The notes: generated by a model from the sequence alone, not told the origin. 17,716 bases of DNA from Chlamydiota bacterium (GCA_021772165.1 JAJFMM010000105.1:1-17716); one strand, 5' to 3'. Numbered from the stretch's first letter, positions 7,245 through 13,641 are shown. Numbers and translations: made by a program.

Positions 7245-7951
7245 AAGTTCTCAAGGGACTTAGATTTTCGATAGTATTTTTCTATGCCATTGGCGATCTC
7301 ATCGGGATCGTCAGTGACATGGATTAGATCGAAATCTTCTTGTTTGATGTTGCTGTTCGCAAGCACTGTTTTGCGCATCCAGTCAAGCAGCCCACTCCAG
7401 TAATCTTTACCAACTAAATAGACGGGGAAAAATTTAATTTTCTCCGTCTGTATCAGAGTGAGAGCTTCGAAGAGCTCATCGAGAGTGCCGAACCCGCCAG
7501 GCATGACCACAAAAGCCTGCGCATAGCGAATGAACATCACTTTACGTACAAAAAAGTAGCGGAAGTTCAGCTGATAATGGGAATCGATGTAGGGATTTGG
7601 TTTGGCTTCGCTCGGTAAGTTGATGCAGAGTCCGCACGATTTTCCATTCGCCTCTTGTGCTCCTTTATTGGCGCACTCCATGATTCCAGGCCCACCGCCT
7701 GTGATGATACCGAACCCTTTCTGTACAATCTTTTTGGATATTTCGACGGTGAGATCGTAGTATTTCGGGCTTATGGGGTTCTGGTTAGTCGAGCCGAACA
7801 CGGCGACAGAGGGTCCCAGATACGTCATGGTTTCAAAGCCATCAACGAATTCTGACATGATGCGGAAGATTCGCCAGGAGTCTAAGGTGCGAGCATGCTT
7901 ATGTTGTTTTGTCTGTTCGTTGGAAAAGTTTAGATTGTATTCGTCGCGCAT
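7241..7951 (-). CDS. LOG-family protein (TIGR00730-type Rossmann fold)
   Basis: A 236-residue member of the LOG (Lonely Guy)/'lysine decarboxylase-like' family. The diagnostic motif PGGFGTLDE lies at residues 151-159 and GGGPGIME at 85-92, with the conserved Arg136-Lys137 between them (FFVRKVMF). Characterised LOG enzymes hydrolyse cytokinin riboside 5'-monophosphates to base and ribose 5-phosphate; in bacteria the usual substrate is often AMP or unknown, so 'lysine decarboxylase' in old annotations is wrong. The N-terminal extension WRIFRIMSEFVDGFETM before the Rossmann core is typical of the longer subgroup and supports the upstream ATG, though no clear ribosome site precedes it. It lies 37 bases downstream of the YitT-family gene on the same strand, so co-transcription is likely. 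Confidence 0.85.
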   Translation of the reverse strand: MRDEYNLNFSNEQTKQHKHARTLDSWRIFRIMSEFVDGFETMTYLGPSVAVFGSTNQNPISPKYYDLTVEISKKIVQKGFGIITGGGPGIMECANKGAQEANGKSCGLCINLPSEAKPNPYIDSHYQLNFRYFFVRKVMFIRYAQAFVVMPGGFGTLDELFEALTLIQTEKIKFFPVYLVGKDYWSGLLDWMRKTVLANSNIKQEDFDLIHVTDDPDEIANGIEKYYRKSKSLENF

Positions 7952-7988
7952 GAGCCAAGTGGATGAGGTTCTTTAGCCTCACCTTACT

Positions 7989-8912
7989 TCAACCCTTCTT
8001 GCTGATCAATCTTTTTGCAAGACTCTTTTTTGATTTACGACGTTTTGCGATTTTAGCGGTACGTCCGTAGACGGCTTCATGAAGCGTTTCAATGGCCATG
8101 AAGGCGGTTGGATCTTCGCGGACGACGATCTCCTTGAGCTCTGCAAGATCGAGTCTTTCGACGATGATGAAGAGAATGTCGCGATCTTCACCCGAGTAGC
8201 CGCCCTTACCTTTGATGAAGGTCAGTCCAAGGCCAAGCTCGTGGGTGATGATTTTGCTGAGTTTTTCGGGTTCAGCGCACATGATGAGGACGGATTTGAG
8301 CTCTTCGAGGCCTGCGATGACGATGTCCATCATCTTGAAGGCGACGATGTAAGTCATCAGAGAGCGAAGGGCGATGTGCCAATCTTGGAAAATCCAGCCG
8401 TAGCCAGCAAAGATGAAGAAGTTGATGAACAGGACGACCTGCCCTACCGTAAAGCCCTGTTTGCGGTTGATGAGGATGGCGAGGATCTCGGTACCATCGG
8501 TACATCCGCCGTAACGGATAATGAGGCCGACTCCCGCACCCAAAATGGCACCGCCAATGACGATCGCCTCGAGGGGGTCCGCTGCAAAGCTCGGAAGCTT
8601 TTCCAGGAGGGAGAGAAAGAGGGCAAAGAGAACCACTGCAGCCAGCATGTGCAGCACGAAGCTTCTTCGGATGTAGCGCCACGCGAGATAGAGAAAGGGG
8701 AGGTTGAGTCCTAAAAGATAGAGGGAGAGGTATTCGTTTCCATAGAGTCTGCCGAGGATCAGGGAGATACCGATGACACCGCCGTCGATCAAATCATTGG
8801 GGATCAAAAAGACGCGGATGGCAAATGCTGCAAGCAGCGCGCCAACGGTCATTCCAATAAAATGTATAGTATGAGTGTAGAAAGTTTTGGGGAGAGGTGA
8901 TTTATGAGCCAT
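7989..8912 (-). CDS. YitT-family membrane protein with C-terminal DUF2179 domain
   Basis: A 307-residue integral membrane protein: about five hydrophobic helices in residues 15-200 with the family's glycine-rich GGVIGISLILG and GGCTDGTEILAIL motifs, then a cytoplasmic C-terminal DUF2179 domain (LTFIKGKGGYSGEDRDILF and AFMAIETLHEAVYGR). Function is not established for the family. I chose the ATG at 8912 (MAHKSPLPKT), preceded by GAGGG at about 6 bases. The frame stays open upstream to 8969, but that extension (MRVRVPSPAFF) is an antisense-free translation of the tRNA-Asp 3' end, a well-known false extension. The C-terminus is very basic (KRRKSKKSLAKR). It lies just downstream of two tRNA genes on the same strand. 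Confidence 0.88.
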   Translation of the reverse strand: MAHKSPLPKTFYTHTIHFIGMTVGALLAAFAIRVFLIPNDLIDGGVIGISLILGRLYGNEYLSLYLLGLNLPFLYLAWRYIRRSFVLHMLAAVVLFALFLSLLEKLPSFAADPLEAIVIGGAILGAGVGLIIRYGGCTDGTEILAILINRKQGFTVGQVVLFINFFIFAGYGWIFQDWHIALRSLMTYIVAFKMMDIVIAGLEELKSVLIMCAEPEKLSKIITHELGLGLTFIKGKGGYSGEDRDILFIIVERLDLAELKEIVVREDPTAFMAIETLHEAVYGRTAKIAKRRKSKKSLAKRLISKKG

Positions 8913-8929
8913 AGAACCCTCTAGGAATT

Positions 8930-8945
8930 GCGTTAAAAAAAACGC
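8930..8945 (-). terminator. Possible tRNA terminator: T-run directly after tRNA-Asp
   Basis: On the - strand the tRNA-Asp discriminator base is followed immediately by eight T residues (complement of 8935-8942), and the run is bracketed by GCGTT and AACGC. The GC-rich acceptor region followed by T8 could end transcription of the tRNAs and separate them from the YitT-family gene 30 bases downstream. The bracket pairs poorly as a hairpin, so this is tentative. Confidence 0.3.
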
Positions 8946-9016
8946 GGGAGACGGGACTCGAACCCGCAACTTCCGCCGTGACAGGGCGGTGCTCTAACCA
9001 ATTGAACTACTCCCGC
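8943..9016 (-). tRNA. tRNA-Asp (GUC)
   Basis: The reverse strand folds as a 74-base cloverleaf: acceptor GCGGGAG/CTCCCGC, D-arm GTTC...GAGC, anticodon stem CCGCC/GGCGG with loop CTGTCAC (anticodon GTC), a 5-base variable loop, and T-arm with TTCGAGT. The discriminator is G, as expected for tRNA-Asp. The 3' CCA is not encoded. It lies 14 bases downstream of tRNA-Val on the same strand. Confidence 0.97.
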
Positions 9017-9030
9017 AATTGGATTTTGTT

Positions 9031-9103
9031 TGGGCGCAAAAGGACTCGAACCTATGACCACCTGTGTGTAAGACAGGAGCTCTACCAACTGAGCTATACG
9101 CCC
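9031..9103 (-). tRNA. tRNA-Val (UAC)
   Basis: The reverse strand folds as a 73-base cloverleaf: acceptor GGGCGTA/TGCGCCC (one G-U pair), D-arm GCTC/GAGC, anticodon stem CCTGT/ACAGG with loop CTTACAC (anticodon TAC), variable loop TGGTC and T-loop TTCGAGT. The discriminator is A, as expected for tRNA-Val. CCA is not encoded. It is the first gene of the leftward unit; its promoter should lie within 9104-9160, where I see no convincing hexamer pair. Confidence 0.97.
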
Positions 9104-9212
9104 GTATTTGGAGCTTGATTAAGATGTGCAATCTTGCTCAAAAACGAGATGTTATTCTAGTCTGAACATGTTTTTTTACTCAACTACCTTTTTCAATTTG
9201 TGAGGATTTCCG

Positions 9213-9758
9213 ATGACAGAGCTGGTGGAATTGCTTAAAATTTCTCCTTCTATTTCCCTCGATATCCGCTATGCAACGACGAATAATTTCGTGGGAAAAA
9301 TCGTCTATTCTGAGCCATGCTGTTTTTTACAGAAAAAAACTGCCATGCGCCTCGATCGAGTGCAAAAAAGGGTGCAAAAATGCGCTCTTGGATTGAAGGT
9401 TTTTGATGGATATCGCCCCCTTTCTGTGACAAAAATATTTTGGGAAGCTCTTCCGGATCCGCGTTATTGTGCAGATCCTCAGTTGGGCTCCAGGCACAAT
9501 AGGGGTGCAGCGGTCGATCTGACTCTAATCGATGCTGCGGGCCTGGAGTTGCCCATGCCAAGCGACTTTGATGAGATGGGTGAGAGGGCGCACCGCAGTT
9601 TTATAGATACAACGAAAGAAACTCTGGAGCATCGGCAGATGCTACAGGATATAATGGAAAGTGAGGGATTTATCCCTCTGGAGACAGAATGGTGGCATTT
9701 CGACGATCCCGATTGGGAACAGTATCCAATTTTAGATATTCCTTTGGACTCTTTGTAG
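9213..9758 (+). CDS. D-alanyl-D-alanine dipeptidase (VanX/DdpX family)
   Basis: A 181-residue zinc dipeptidase of peptidase family M15D, which cleaves free D-Ala-D-Ala. All catalytic and metal positions are visible: Arg68 in FDGYRP, zinc ligands His95 and Asp102 in SRHNRGAAVD, Glu159 (base) and His162 (zinc ligand) in EWWHF, plus the conserved FDEMGERAH (119-127). The length fits the short VanX/DdpX forms, and no signal peptide is seen, so it should be cytoplasmic. GAGGA at 9202-9206 is 6 bases before the ATG. No vanH, vanA, vanR or vanS is nearby, so glycopeptide resistance is not suggested; turnover of wall-derived D-Ala-D-Ala is a more likely role. Its last 70 bases overlap the next gene in a different frame. 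Confidence 0.92.
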   Translation: MTELVELLKISPSISLDIRYATTNNFVGKIVYSEPCCFLQKKTAMRLDRVQKRVQKCALGLKVFDGYRPLSVTKIFWEALPDPRYCADPQLGSRHNRGAAVDLTLIDAAGLELPMPSDFDEMGERAHRSFIDTTKETLEHRQMLQDIMESEGFIPLETEWWHFDDPDWEQYPILDIPLDSL

Positions 9759-10090
9759 TTCTCTATTTCACTGCTTGTACTCCGACGACGGTCGAGGGTT
9801 TTCACAGAGAGGGGGAGGCTGCAGCCAAAGCGTTAACAGAAGAGATGCGTAAGATTCAGTCGTGCGATGATCTGCGTGTGGCTATCCCAAAGCTGAGGAA
9901 GGGCTATGTTCGGCTTGCTCGTCTGACCATTGCGGTCTCCGAGTTAAAAGAGTCAGGGGTGGTGCCTTTGATGCCCTCACAGGCAAATGATGAGCTTTTT
10001 GCAGAGATCTCTAGGCTCTACGAGCTGCCGGGTGGTAAGGAGCAACTCATAGCAGCGCAAAGGGACGCACTCAAACTATTCAATATGTAG
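9689..10090 (+). CDS. Small predicted lipoprotein of unknown function
   Basis: A 133-residue protein I do not recognise. It begins with a basic N-terminus (FRRSR), a hydrophobic core (FGLFVVLYF) and a lipobox-like FTAC with Cys30 as the likely lipidation site, so the mature protein is about 104 residues. The remainder looks all-helical and charged, with EEMRKIQSCDDLRVAI and LRKGYVRLARLTIAVSEL. The start at ATG 9689 is supported by GGAG at 9680-9683 with 5-base spacing, both inside the dipeptidase gene; TTG at 9713 is an alternative giving a shorter signal peptide. The 70-base overlap suggests translational coupling to the dipeptidase. Its 3' end overlaps convergent surE by 15 bases. Confidence 0.7.
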   Translation: MVAFRRSRLGTVSNFRYSFGLFVVLYFTACTPTTVEGFHREGEAAAKALTEEMRKIQSCDDLRVAIPKLRKGYVRLARLTIAVSELKESGVVPLMPSQANDELFAEISRLYELPGGKEQLIAAQRDALKLFNM

Positions 10091-10855
10091 TTTTTGGATT
10101 GGATCGCGATGCAGATCGAGCAGTTCATGATCTGTCCACTCTCTTACATGGATCGGAACAGCGGTTAGGTAGCCTTCTTTAAGAAGAGCGACGTCGCTTT
10201 CCGGATCTTCTTCGTGGTGAGACCAGCGGCCACCGAGCCAGTAATAGGGAACGCCTTCAGGGTGGAGTCTCTCTTCGGGACTCTCGATCCAGTAGCCTTT
10301 TCCTTGTCGCGCCATGCGAAAGCCTTTGATCTTCTCCTCGCACTTTGAGGGAAATGTGACGTTGAGGAAAGAGTGCGTAGGGATGGGATGTTTAAGGAAG
10401 TGCTGTACGAGAGAGCGGATGTGAGTGCTCATTGTTCCGAGAGCAGGAACGGTAAAATCTTGAAAAGAGAAGGCGATCCCTGGAATTTTACGGAGAGCTC
10501 CTTCGATGACAGCGCCCACAGTTCCACTGTAGTGGATTGTGCGACCTGCGTTTGAGCCGCGATTGACACCAGAGACGATTAGATCGGGCTGTTTTTTCAG
10601 TATTACGCTGAGAGCCATTTTCACACAGTCTCCAGGAGTGCCGTTGACGCTCCAGGCAGGTGTCTCTTTTTCCCAGTCTACAGGACGGAATTGTAGGGGC
10701 TTGGTGATTGTGGTGCCGAGGCCGCTGCCTGATTTTTCTGAAAGGGGCGCTACGATTGTGATGTCAGCTATGTCGGAAAGAGCTTCCCAGATGTGTTTGA
10801 TACCGGGAGCATGAATGCCGTCGTCATTAGTAATTAAAATATTGGGTCGTGTCAT
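10076..10855 (-). CDS. surE: 5'/3'-nucleotidase SurE
   Basis: A 259-residue survival protein E, a metal-dependent nucleotidase acting on nucleoside 5'/3'-monophosphates. The N-terminal ILITNDDGIHAPGI carries the metal ligands Asp11 and Asp12; Ser42 in the loop EKSGSG and Asn98 in SGVNRGSNAG complete the site, and NGTPGDCVKMAL (71-82) is a family signature. The length matches the family. It begins 12 bases after the putP-like stop on the same strand, so the two are likely co-transcribed. No good ribosome site precedes the ATG, which suggests coupling to the upstream gene. The 3' end overlaps the convergent lipoprotein gene by 15 bases. Confidence 0.95.
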   Translation of the reverse strand: MTRPNILITNDDGIHAPGIKHIWEALSDIADITIVAPLSEKSGSGLGTTITKPLQFRPVDWEKETPAWSVNGTPGDCVKMALSVILKKQPDLIVSGVNRGSNAGRTIHYSGTVGAVIEGALRKIPGIAFSFQDFTVPALGTMSTHIRSLVQHFLKHPIPTHSFLNVTFPSKCEEKIKGFRMARQGKGYWIESPEERLHPEGVPYYWLGGRWSHHEEDPESDVALLKEGYLTAVPIHVREWTDHELLDLHRDPIQKLHIE

Positions 10856-10867
10856 AAAAATAGGGGG

Positions 10868-12304
10868 TTAATTTGAAGAGATCCTTTCAGCTTCGCGTCC
10901 TTTTGTCAGGTAAGAAACGAGCACGATGGAGAGTCCGCTGAGGAAAAAGCCAATGACAAGGGAAGGGATTTCCCATTTGTAGAGGTCATTGAAGTAGGGC
11001 CAAATAGCTGTACAGAGGCCGCCGACGAGGATTCCGGTAAAAGCGCCGTAGCGGTTGGTGCTTTTTGAATAGAGGGCAAAGAGGACCACTGGGCCAAAAG
11101 ATGCTCCGAGACCTGACCAAGAGTAGAGAACGAGCTGATAGATCGAAGATACTTTGAAAAAGGCGATGGCGTAGCCAACGAGAGAGATCAGAAGTACGCT
11201 TGCTCGAGAGGCCCAGAGTAGTTCTTGGGGGCCGGCAGTTCTGCGGAAGATTCGTTTGTAAAAATCTTCAGATAGGTTGGAGGCGACAACCAGGATCTGT
11301 GCAGCCATTACGTTGGTCGTGGCTGCGAGAATTGCGCAGAGAACGAGACCGGCGACAAAAGCGGGAAGGGTCTCTTTGACGATGTTGAGAATCACTTGTT
11401 CCGGATCTGTCATTCCTTGGGGGAAAAGGTAGATGCCGATGACTCCGAGGATGGTTGCAGATGTCAGCGCCAGAGCTTGCCAGCTGATGCCTACCCATTT
11501 TGCTTTCGCCATGTCGGTGACTTTACGGATCCCCATGAATTTTGTGAGGACGTGAGGCAATCCGAAGTAGCCGAGGCCCCAGCCACAAGTTTCGAGGAAA
11601 ATCCTTAAGAGAGTGCGAGGTTCCCAATTAGGAAGCAGAGAGGTGGATAGGTTTTGCGCTTTTACCGCAGCGAGCACGGGCTCAAATCCACCGAATCGCA
11701 TCAATAGATGGATGGGGATGTAGAGAATAATGGCTAAGAGGAAAAAGCCCTGGAATAAGTCGATCCAAGCGATCGTTTTGTATCCTCCCATGAAGACGTA
11801 GAGAACCACGATGAAAAGTCCGAAGGTGGTGCCGACTAAATAGGGCAGTTGGAACAGCGATTCGACTAAAACGCCCATCGCCACGATGCCTGAGGAGATG
11901 TAGAATGTGAAAAAGAGGACCGACATCGCTGCTGAAACATAGCGGATGGCCCCGGTCGTATCTCCAAAGCGGTTTTCAAAATAGGAGTTGAGGGTCAAGC
12001 TGTTCGACTGTTCTGTTGCAATTCGCAATTTTGGCGCGACAAATTGCCAGTTGAGAAACATGAAACCGGTCAGGCCGATAGCTGCCCAGCCACCGAAGAG
12101 TCCTGTAGTAAAAATCATCGCGGGATAGCCAAGAAATAGCCAGCCACTCATGTCGCTGGAGTGGGCTGAGAGGGCAGTTAGCCAGAAATTGAGAGAGCGA
12201 TCACCGAGGATAAAGTCCGTATCGCTGGTCTGCTTTTGATAGGAGAAAAACGCAATCCCAAGAAGGATTAAAAAATAGGAGGCGAAAGTGATGATTTCAA
12301 GCAT
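10868..12304 (-). CDS. putP: Sodium/solute symporter, PutP-like (SSS family)
   Basis: A 478-residue permease of the solute:sodium symporter family, probably 13 TM helices, closest in motif content to sodium/proline symporters. TM2 has SAHSSDMSGWLFLGYP, in which the Asp and Ser positions of the PutP Na+/substrate site are kept; YVFMGGYKTIAWIDLFQG and SWSGLGASFGPVVLFALYS are also typical. In TM9, where E. coli PutP has Ser340-Thr341, this protein reads Asn-Val (AATTNVMAAQ), so cation coupling may differ and the substrate call is inferred. The ATG at 12304 is 19 bases from the nearest ribosome site, AGGAGG; an in-frame CTG at 12316 is 7 bases from it. surE follows 12 bases downstream. Confidence 0.88.
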   Translation of the reverse strand: MLEIITFASYFLILLGIAFFSYQKQTSDTDFILGDRSLNFWLTALSAHSSDMSGWLFLGYPAMIFTTGLFGGWAAIGLTGFMFLNWQFVAPKLRIATEQSNSLTLNSYFENRFGDTTGAIRYVSAAMSVLFFTFYISSGIVAMGVLVESLFQLPYLVGTTFGLFIVVLYVFMGGYKTIAWIDLFQGFFLLAIILYIPIHLLMRFGGFEPVLAAVKAQNLSTSLLPNWEPRTLLRIFLETCGWGLGYFGLPHVLTKFMGIRKVTDMAKAKWVGISWQALALTSATILGVIGIYLFPQGMTDPEQVILNIVKETLPAFVAGLVLCAILAATTNVMAAQILVVASNLSEDFYKRIFRRTAGPQELLWASRASVLLISLVGYAIAFFKVSSIYQLVLYSWSGLGASFGPVVLFALYSKSTNRYGAFTGILVGGLCTAIWPYFNDLYKWEIPSLVIGFFLSGLSIVLVSYLTKGREAERISSN

Positions 12305-12328
12305 AGGAACTATCAGTTGTAACCCTCC

Positions 12329-12358
12329 TGTATACCCTCTGGAAGGAATTCAACTCAA
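12329..12358 (-). promoter_or_regulatory. Candidate promoter of the putP-surE unit, abutting the palindromic repeat
   Basis: On the - strand TTGAGT (12358-12353) and TATACA (12334-12329) are 18 bases apart, each matching four of six consensus positions. The -35 box overlaps the outer edge of the first palindromic repeat. An AGGAGG at 12329-12324 follows at once, so a transcript starting here would have a very short leader. Tentative. Confidence 0.3.
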
Positions 12359-12520
12359 GGAAACACTGGGCAATTCATATTTTCAATCTTGGGGATCAAA
12401 TCTACTGCGATCGAGTTTTCGGAAGTAGCTAACCGGAAAAAGGTTAACTACTTCCTCCAAACTCGTTCTCGCTACGATTTGCTCTCCCGATCTTAAAAAC
12501 AGCAATTACCCAGCGTCTCC
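12355..12520. repeat. Long imperfect palindrome, copy 1 (full-length, 166 bp)
   Basis: Left arm 12357-12434 and right arm 12442-12521 are imperfect inverse complements of each other around the loop GGAAAAA (12435-12441). Matching blocks include CTGGG...AATT at the outer ends with AATT...CCCAG, CAAATC with GATTTG, CGAGTTT with AAACTCG, and a near-perfect 14-base apical stem. Transcribed in either direction it would fold into a hairpin about 80 pairs long. The element and its partner are bracketed by CTCAA at 12354-12358, 12520-12524 and 12636-12640. It fills most of the divergent gap between putP and the outer-membrane operon. There is no coding potential. Confidence 0.9.
12421..12455. repeat. 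Apical hairpin of palindrome copy 1
   Basis: GGAAGTAGCTAACC (12421-12434) pairs with GGTTAACTACTTCC (12442-12455) at 13 of 14 positions, with a 7-base loop. It sits wholly within the 50 bases (12421-12470) that are missing from copy 2. No T-run follows in either direction, so it is not an ordinary terminator. Confidence 0.9.
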
Positions 12521-12640
12521 TCAAGGAAACACTGGGCAATTCATATTTTCAATCACGGGGATCAAATCTACTGCGATCGAGTTTTCGCTACGATTTGCTC
12601 TCCCGATCTTAAAAACAGCAATTACCCAGCGTCTCCTCAA
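12521..12640. repeat. Long imperfect palindrome, copy 2 (apex-deleted, 116 bp plus trailing TCAA)
   Basis: Directly adjacent to copy 1. Bases 12521-12586 match 12355-12420 with two substitutions (TT to AC at 12555-12556), and 12587-12636 match 12471-12520 exactly: 114 of 116 aligned bases identical. The 50-base apex (12421-12470 of copy 1) is absent. The copy still folds back on itself through the same outer arms, with a shorter loop around GATCGAGTTTTCG. Together the two copies and their flanks account for most of the 367-base gap 12305-12671. Confidence 0.92.
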
Positions 12641-12642
12641 CG

Positions 12643-12671
12643 AGATCTTTACTGGATTGAAAAAAAGATCT
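12643..12671 (+). promoter_or_regulatory. Hairpin immediately upstream of the outer-membrane operon start codon
   Basis: AGATCTTT (12643-12650) and AAAGATCT (12664-12671) are perfect inverse complements with a 13-base loop, ending at the base before the ATG at 12672. The stem would enclose the A-rich stretch where a ribosome site would lie. It may be a translational control element or chance; no T-run follows. Confidence 0.4.
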
Positions 12672-13622
12672 ATGCTCCCTGAACTAATTATGCAGCGACT
12701 TTATTTTCTTTTTTTTCTAATCCCGTGGTGCCTGTTTGCCTCCGACGTCTTTCAAATGGCAGTCGGAATGGGCTACCGCAGGGATGATGCGGGAATGAAA
12801 TTTTCGACAAGTTCGGAAGAGCTCTACACGGAGAAAAATCTCATTAATGGCGTGGAGCTCGATCTCTCGTTTCGCTTCTCTGTTCAGAAAGTGCGCATTG
12901 CCCTGGAAGGAGATGTGGGCTGGTTTGTCTCGGGCAGCAGTCGCAATAACCCGCTGCTTCAGGTGCCGACCTTCACTGATTATGAGGGTAGATTTAGCCA
13001 GAGCGTAGGAGGCTTTTTCTCAGATGGCATGGCGAATCTCGGATACGCTTTTAGCCTAGATTCGATCCAGTTTGTTCCGCAGGCGGGCTTTGGAGTCTTT
13101 TATCAGCAGATCAAGCATGGCAATAACCATCCTCAATTCGATCGGACCGATGGCGTCGCAGCGCTCTCCTACACTCTTGCGCAGACACGTCTCAAGCGGC
13201 TCTGGTTCGGACCCTGCCTCGGAGCAGATCTTCTTTATCGACCGCATCCTGCTTGGCTTCTTGCTGTGGGCTATTTTTACTACTTTGCGCATTTCAATCA
13301 GAAATTCGATCCTTTTGCCAACCTGACCTACGAGACGCCTACTGCCTCTGAGTTTTTCATCTCCCAGAAGTTTCGCACATCTGTGCCTGCGCACGGCCAG
13401 AGAATTACCGGAAAGATTTCGGCGCAGATTGCTCAAGAGTGGAGAATGAATCTGCTTTTCAACGCGTTTCTTTTTTCGGAGAGAAATAAAAAAGTCACAT
13501 CCAAGCAAGTGATTCAGCAAGTGTTTCCGACAGAGAGTTTCACCACGATTACTCAAAAACTCTCTTCTAAAGCGTGGTGGGAAGCCTATGCGACTGTTCT
13601 AGAGATTGAATATTTCTTTTAA
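12672..13622 (+). CDS. Predicted outer-membrane beta-barrel protein, not assigned to a family
   Basis: A protein of about 316 residues with a signal peptide (hydrophobic LYFLFFLIPWCLFA, predicted cleavage before Ser-Asp), then alternating amphipathic segments typical of a beta-barrel and a C-terminal aromatic end, EYFF. It contains many aromatic and Gly residues (WFVSGSSRNN, AVGYFYYFAHF). It lacks the YGNP and EDGLxYA signatures of the three porins that follow, so it is a different type, perhaps a smaller barrel. Three starts are possible: TTG 12657, ATG 12672 and ATG 12690; the last gives the cleanest signal peptide (MQRLYFLFF), and none has a clear ribosome site. It heads a four-gene outer-membrane operon, with 19 bases to the next start. 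Confidence 0.7.
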   Translation: MLPELIMQRLYFLFFLIPWCLFASDVFQMAVGMGYRRDDAGMKFSTSSEELYTEKNLINGVELDLSFRFSVQKVRIALEGDVGWFVSGSSRNNPLLQVPTFTDYEGRFSQSVGGFFSDGMANLGYAFSLDSIQFVPQAGFGVFYQQIKHGNNHPQFDRTDGVAALSYTLAQTRLKRLWFGPCLGADLLYRPHPAWLLAVGYFYYFAHFNQKFDPFANLTYETPTASEFFISQKFRTSVPAHGQRITGKISAQIAQEWRMNLLFNAFLFSERNKKVTSKQVIQQVFPTESFTTITQKLSSKAWWEAYATVLEIEYFF

Positions 13623-13641
13623 CGCGCATACCATTGCGTGC

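Noticed and set aside
7961..7985. Terminator between the YitT-family and LOG-family genes
   Set aside because: TGAGG/CCTCA gives only a 5-base stem with an 8-base loop and no T-run.
8079..8714. 211-codon open frame on the + strand, very acidic
   Set aside because: It is antisense to the well-supported YitT-family gene, has no recognisable motif, and its composition is what complementing hydrophobic codons produces.
8913..8969. Upstream extension of the YitT-family gene (MRVRVPSPAFF)
   Set aside because: These codons read through the tRNA-Asp 3' end, a common false N-terminus; the ATG at 8912 has a ribosome site and fits the family.
9213..10090. Glycopeptide-resistance (van) cluster
   Set aside because: Only a VanX-type dipeptidase is present; no ligase, dehydrogenase or two-component regulator is nearby.
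12421..12455. Intrinsic transcription terminator
   Set aside because: The stem is strong but no T-run follows in either direction, and both flanking genes are transcribed away from it.
12355..12640. CRISPR-like repeat array
   Set aside because: There are only two long units in direct contact with no spacers, and each is itself palindromic; no cas gene is present.
13056..13556. 166-codon open frame on the - strand
   Set aside because: Antisense to the predicted outer-membrane barrel gene; basic, low-complexity translation without motifs or ribosome site.
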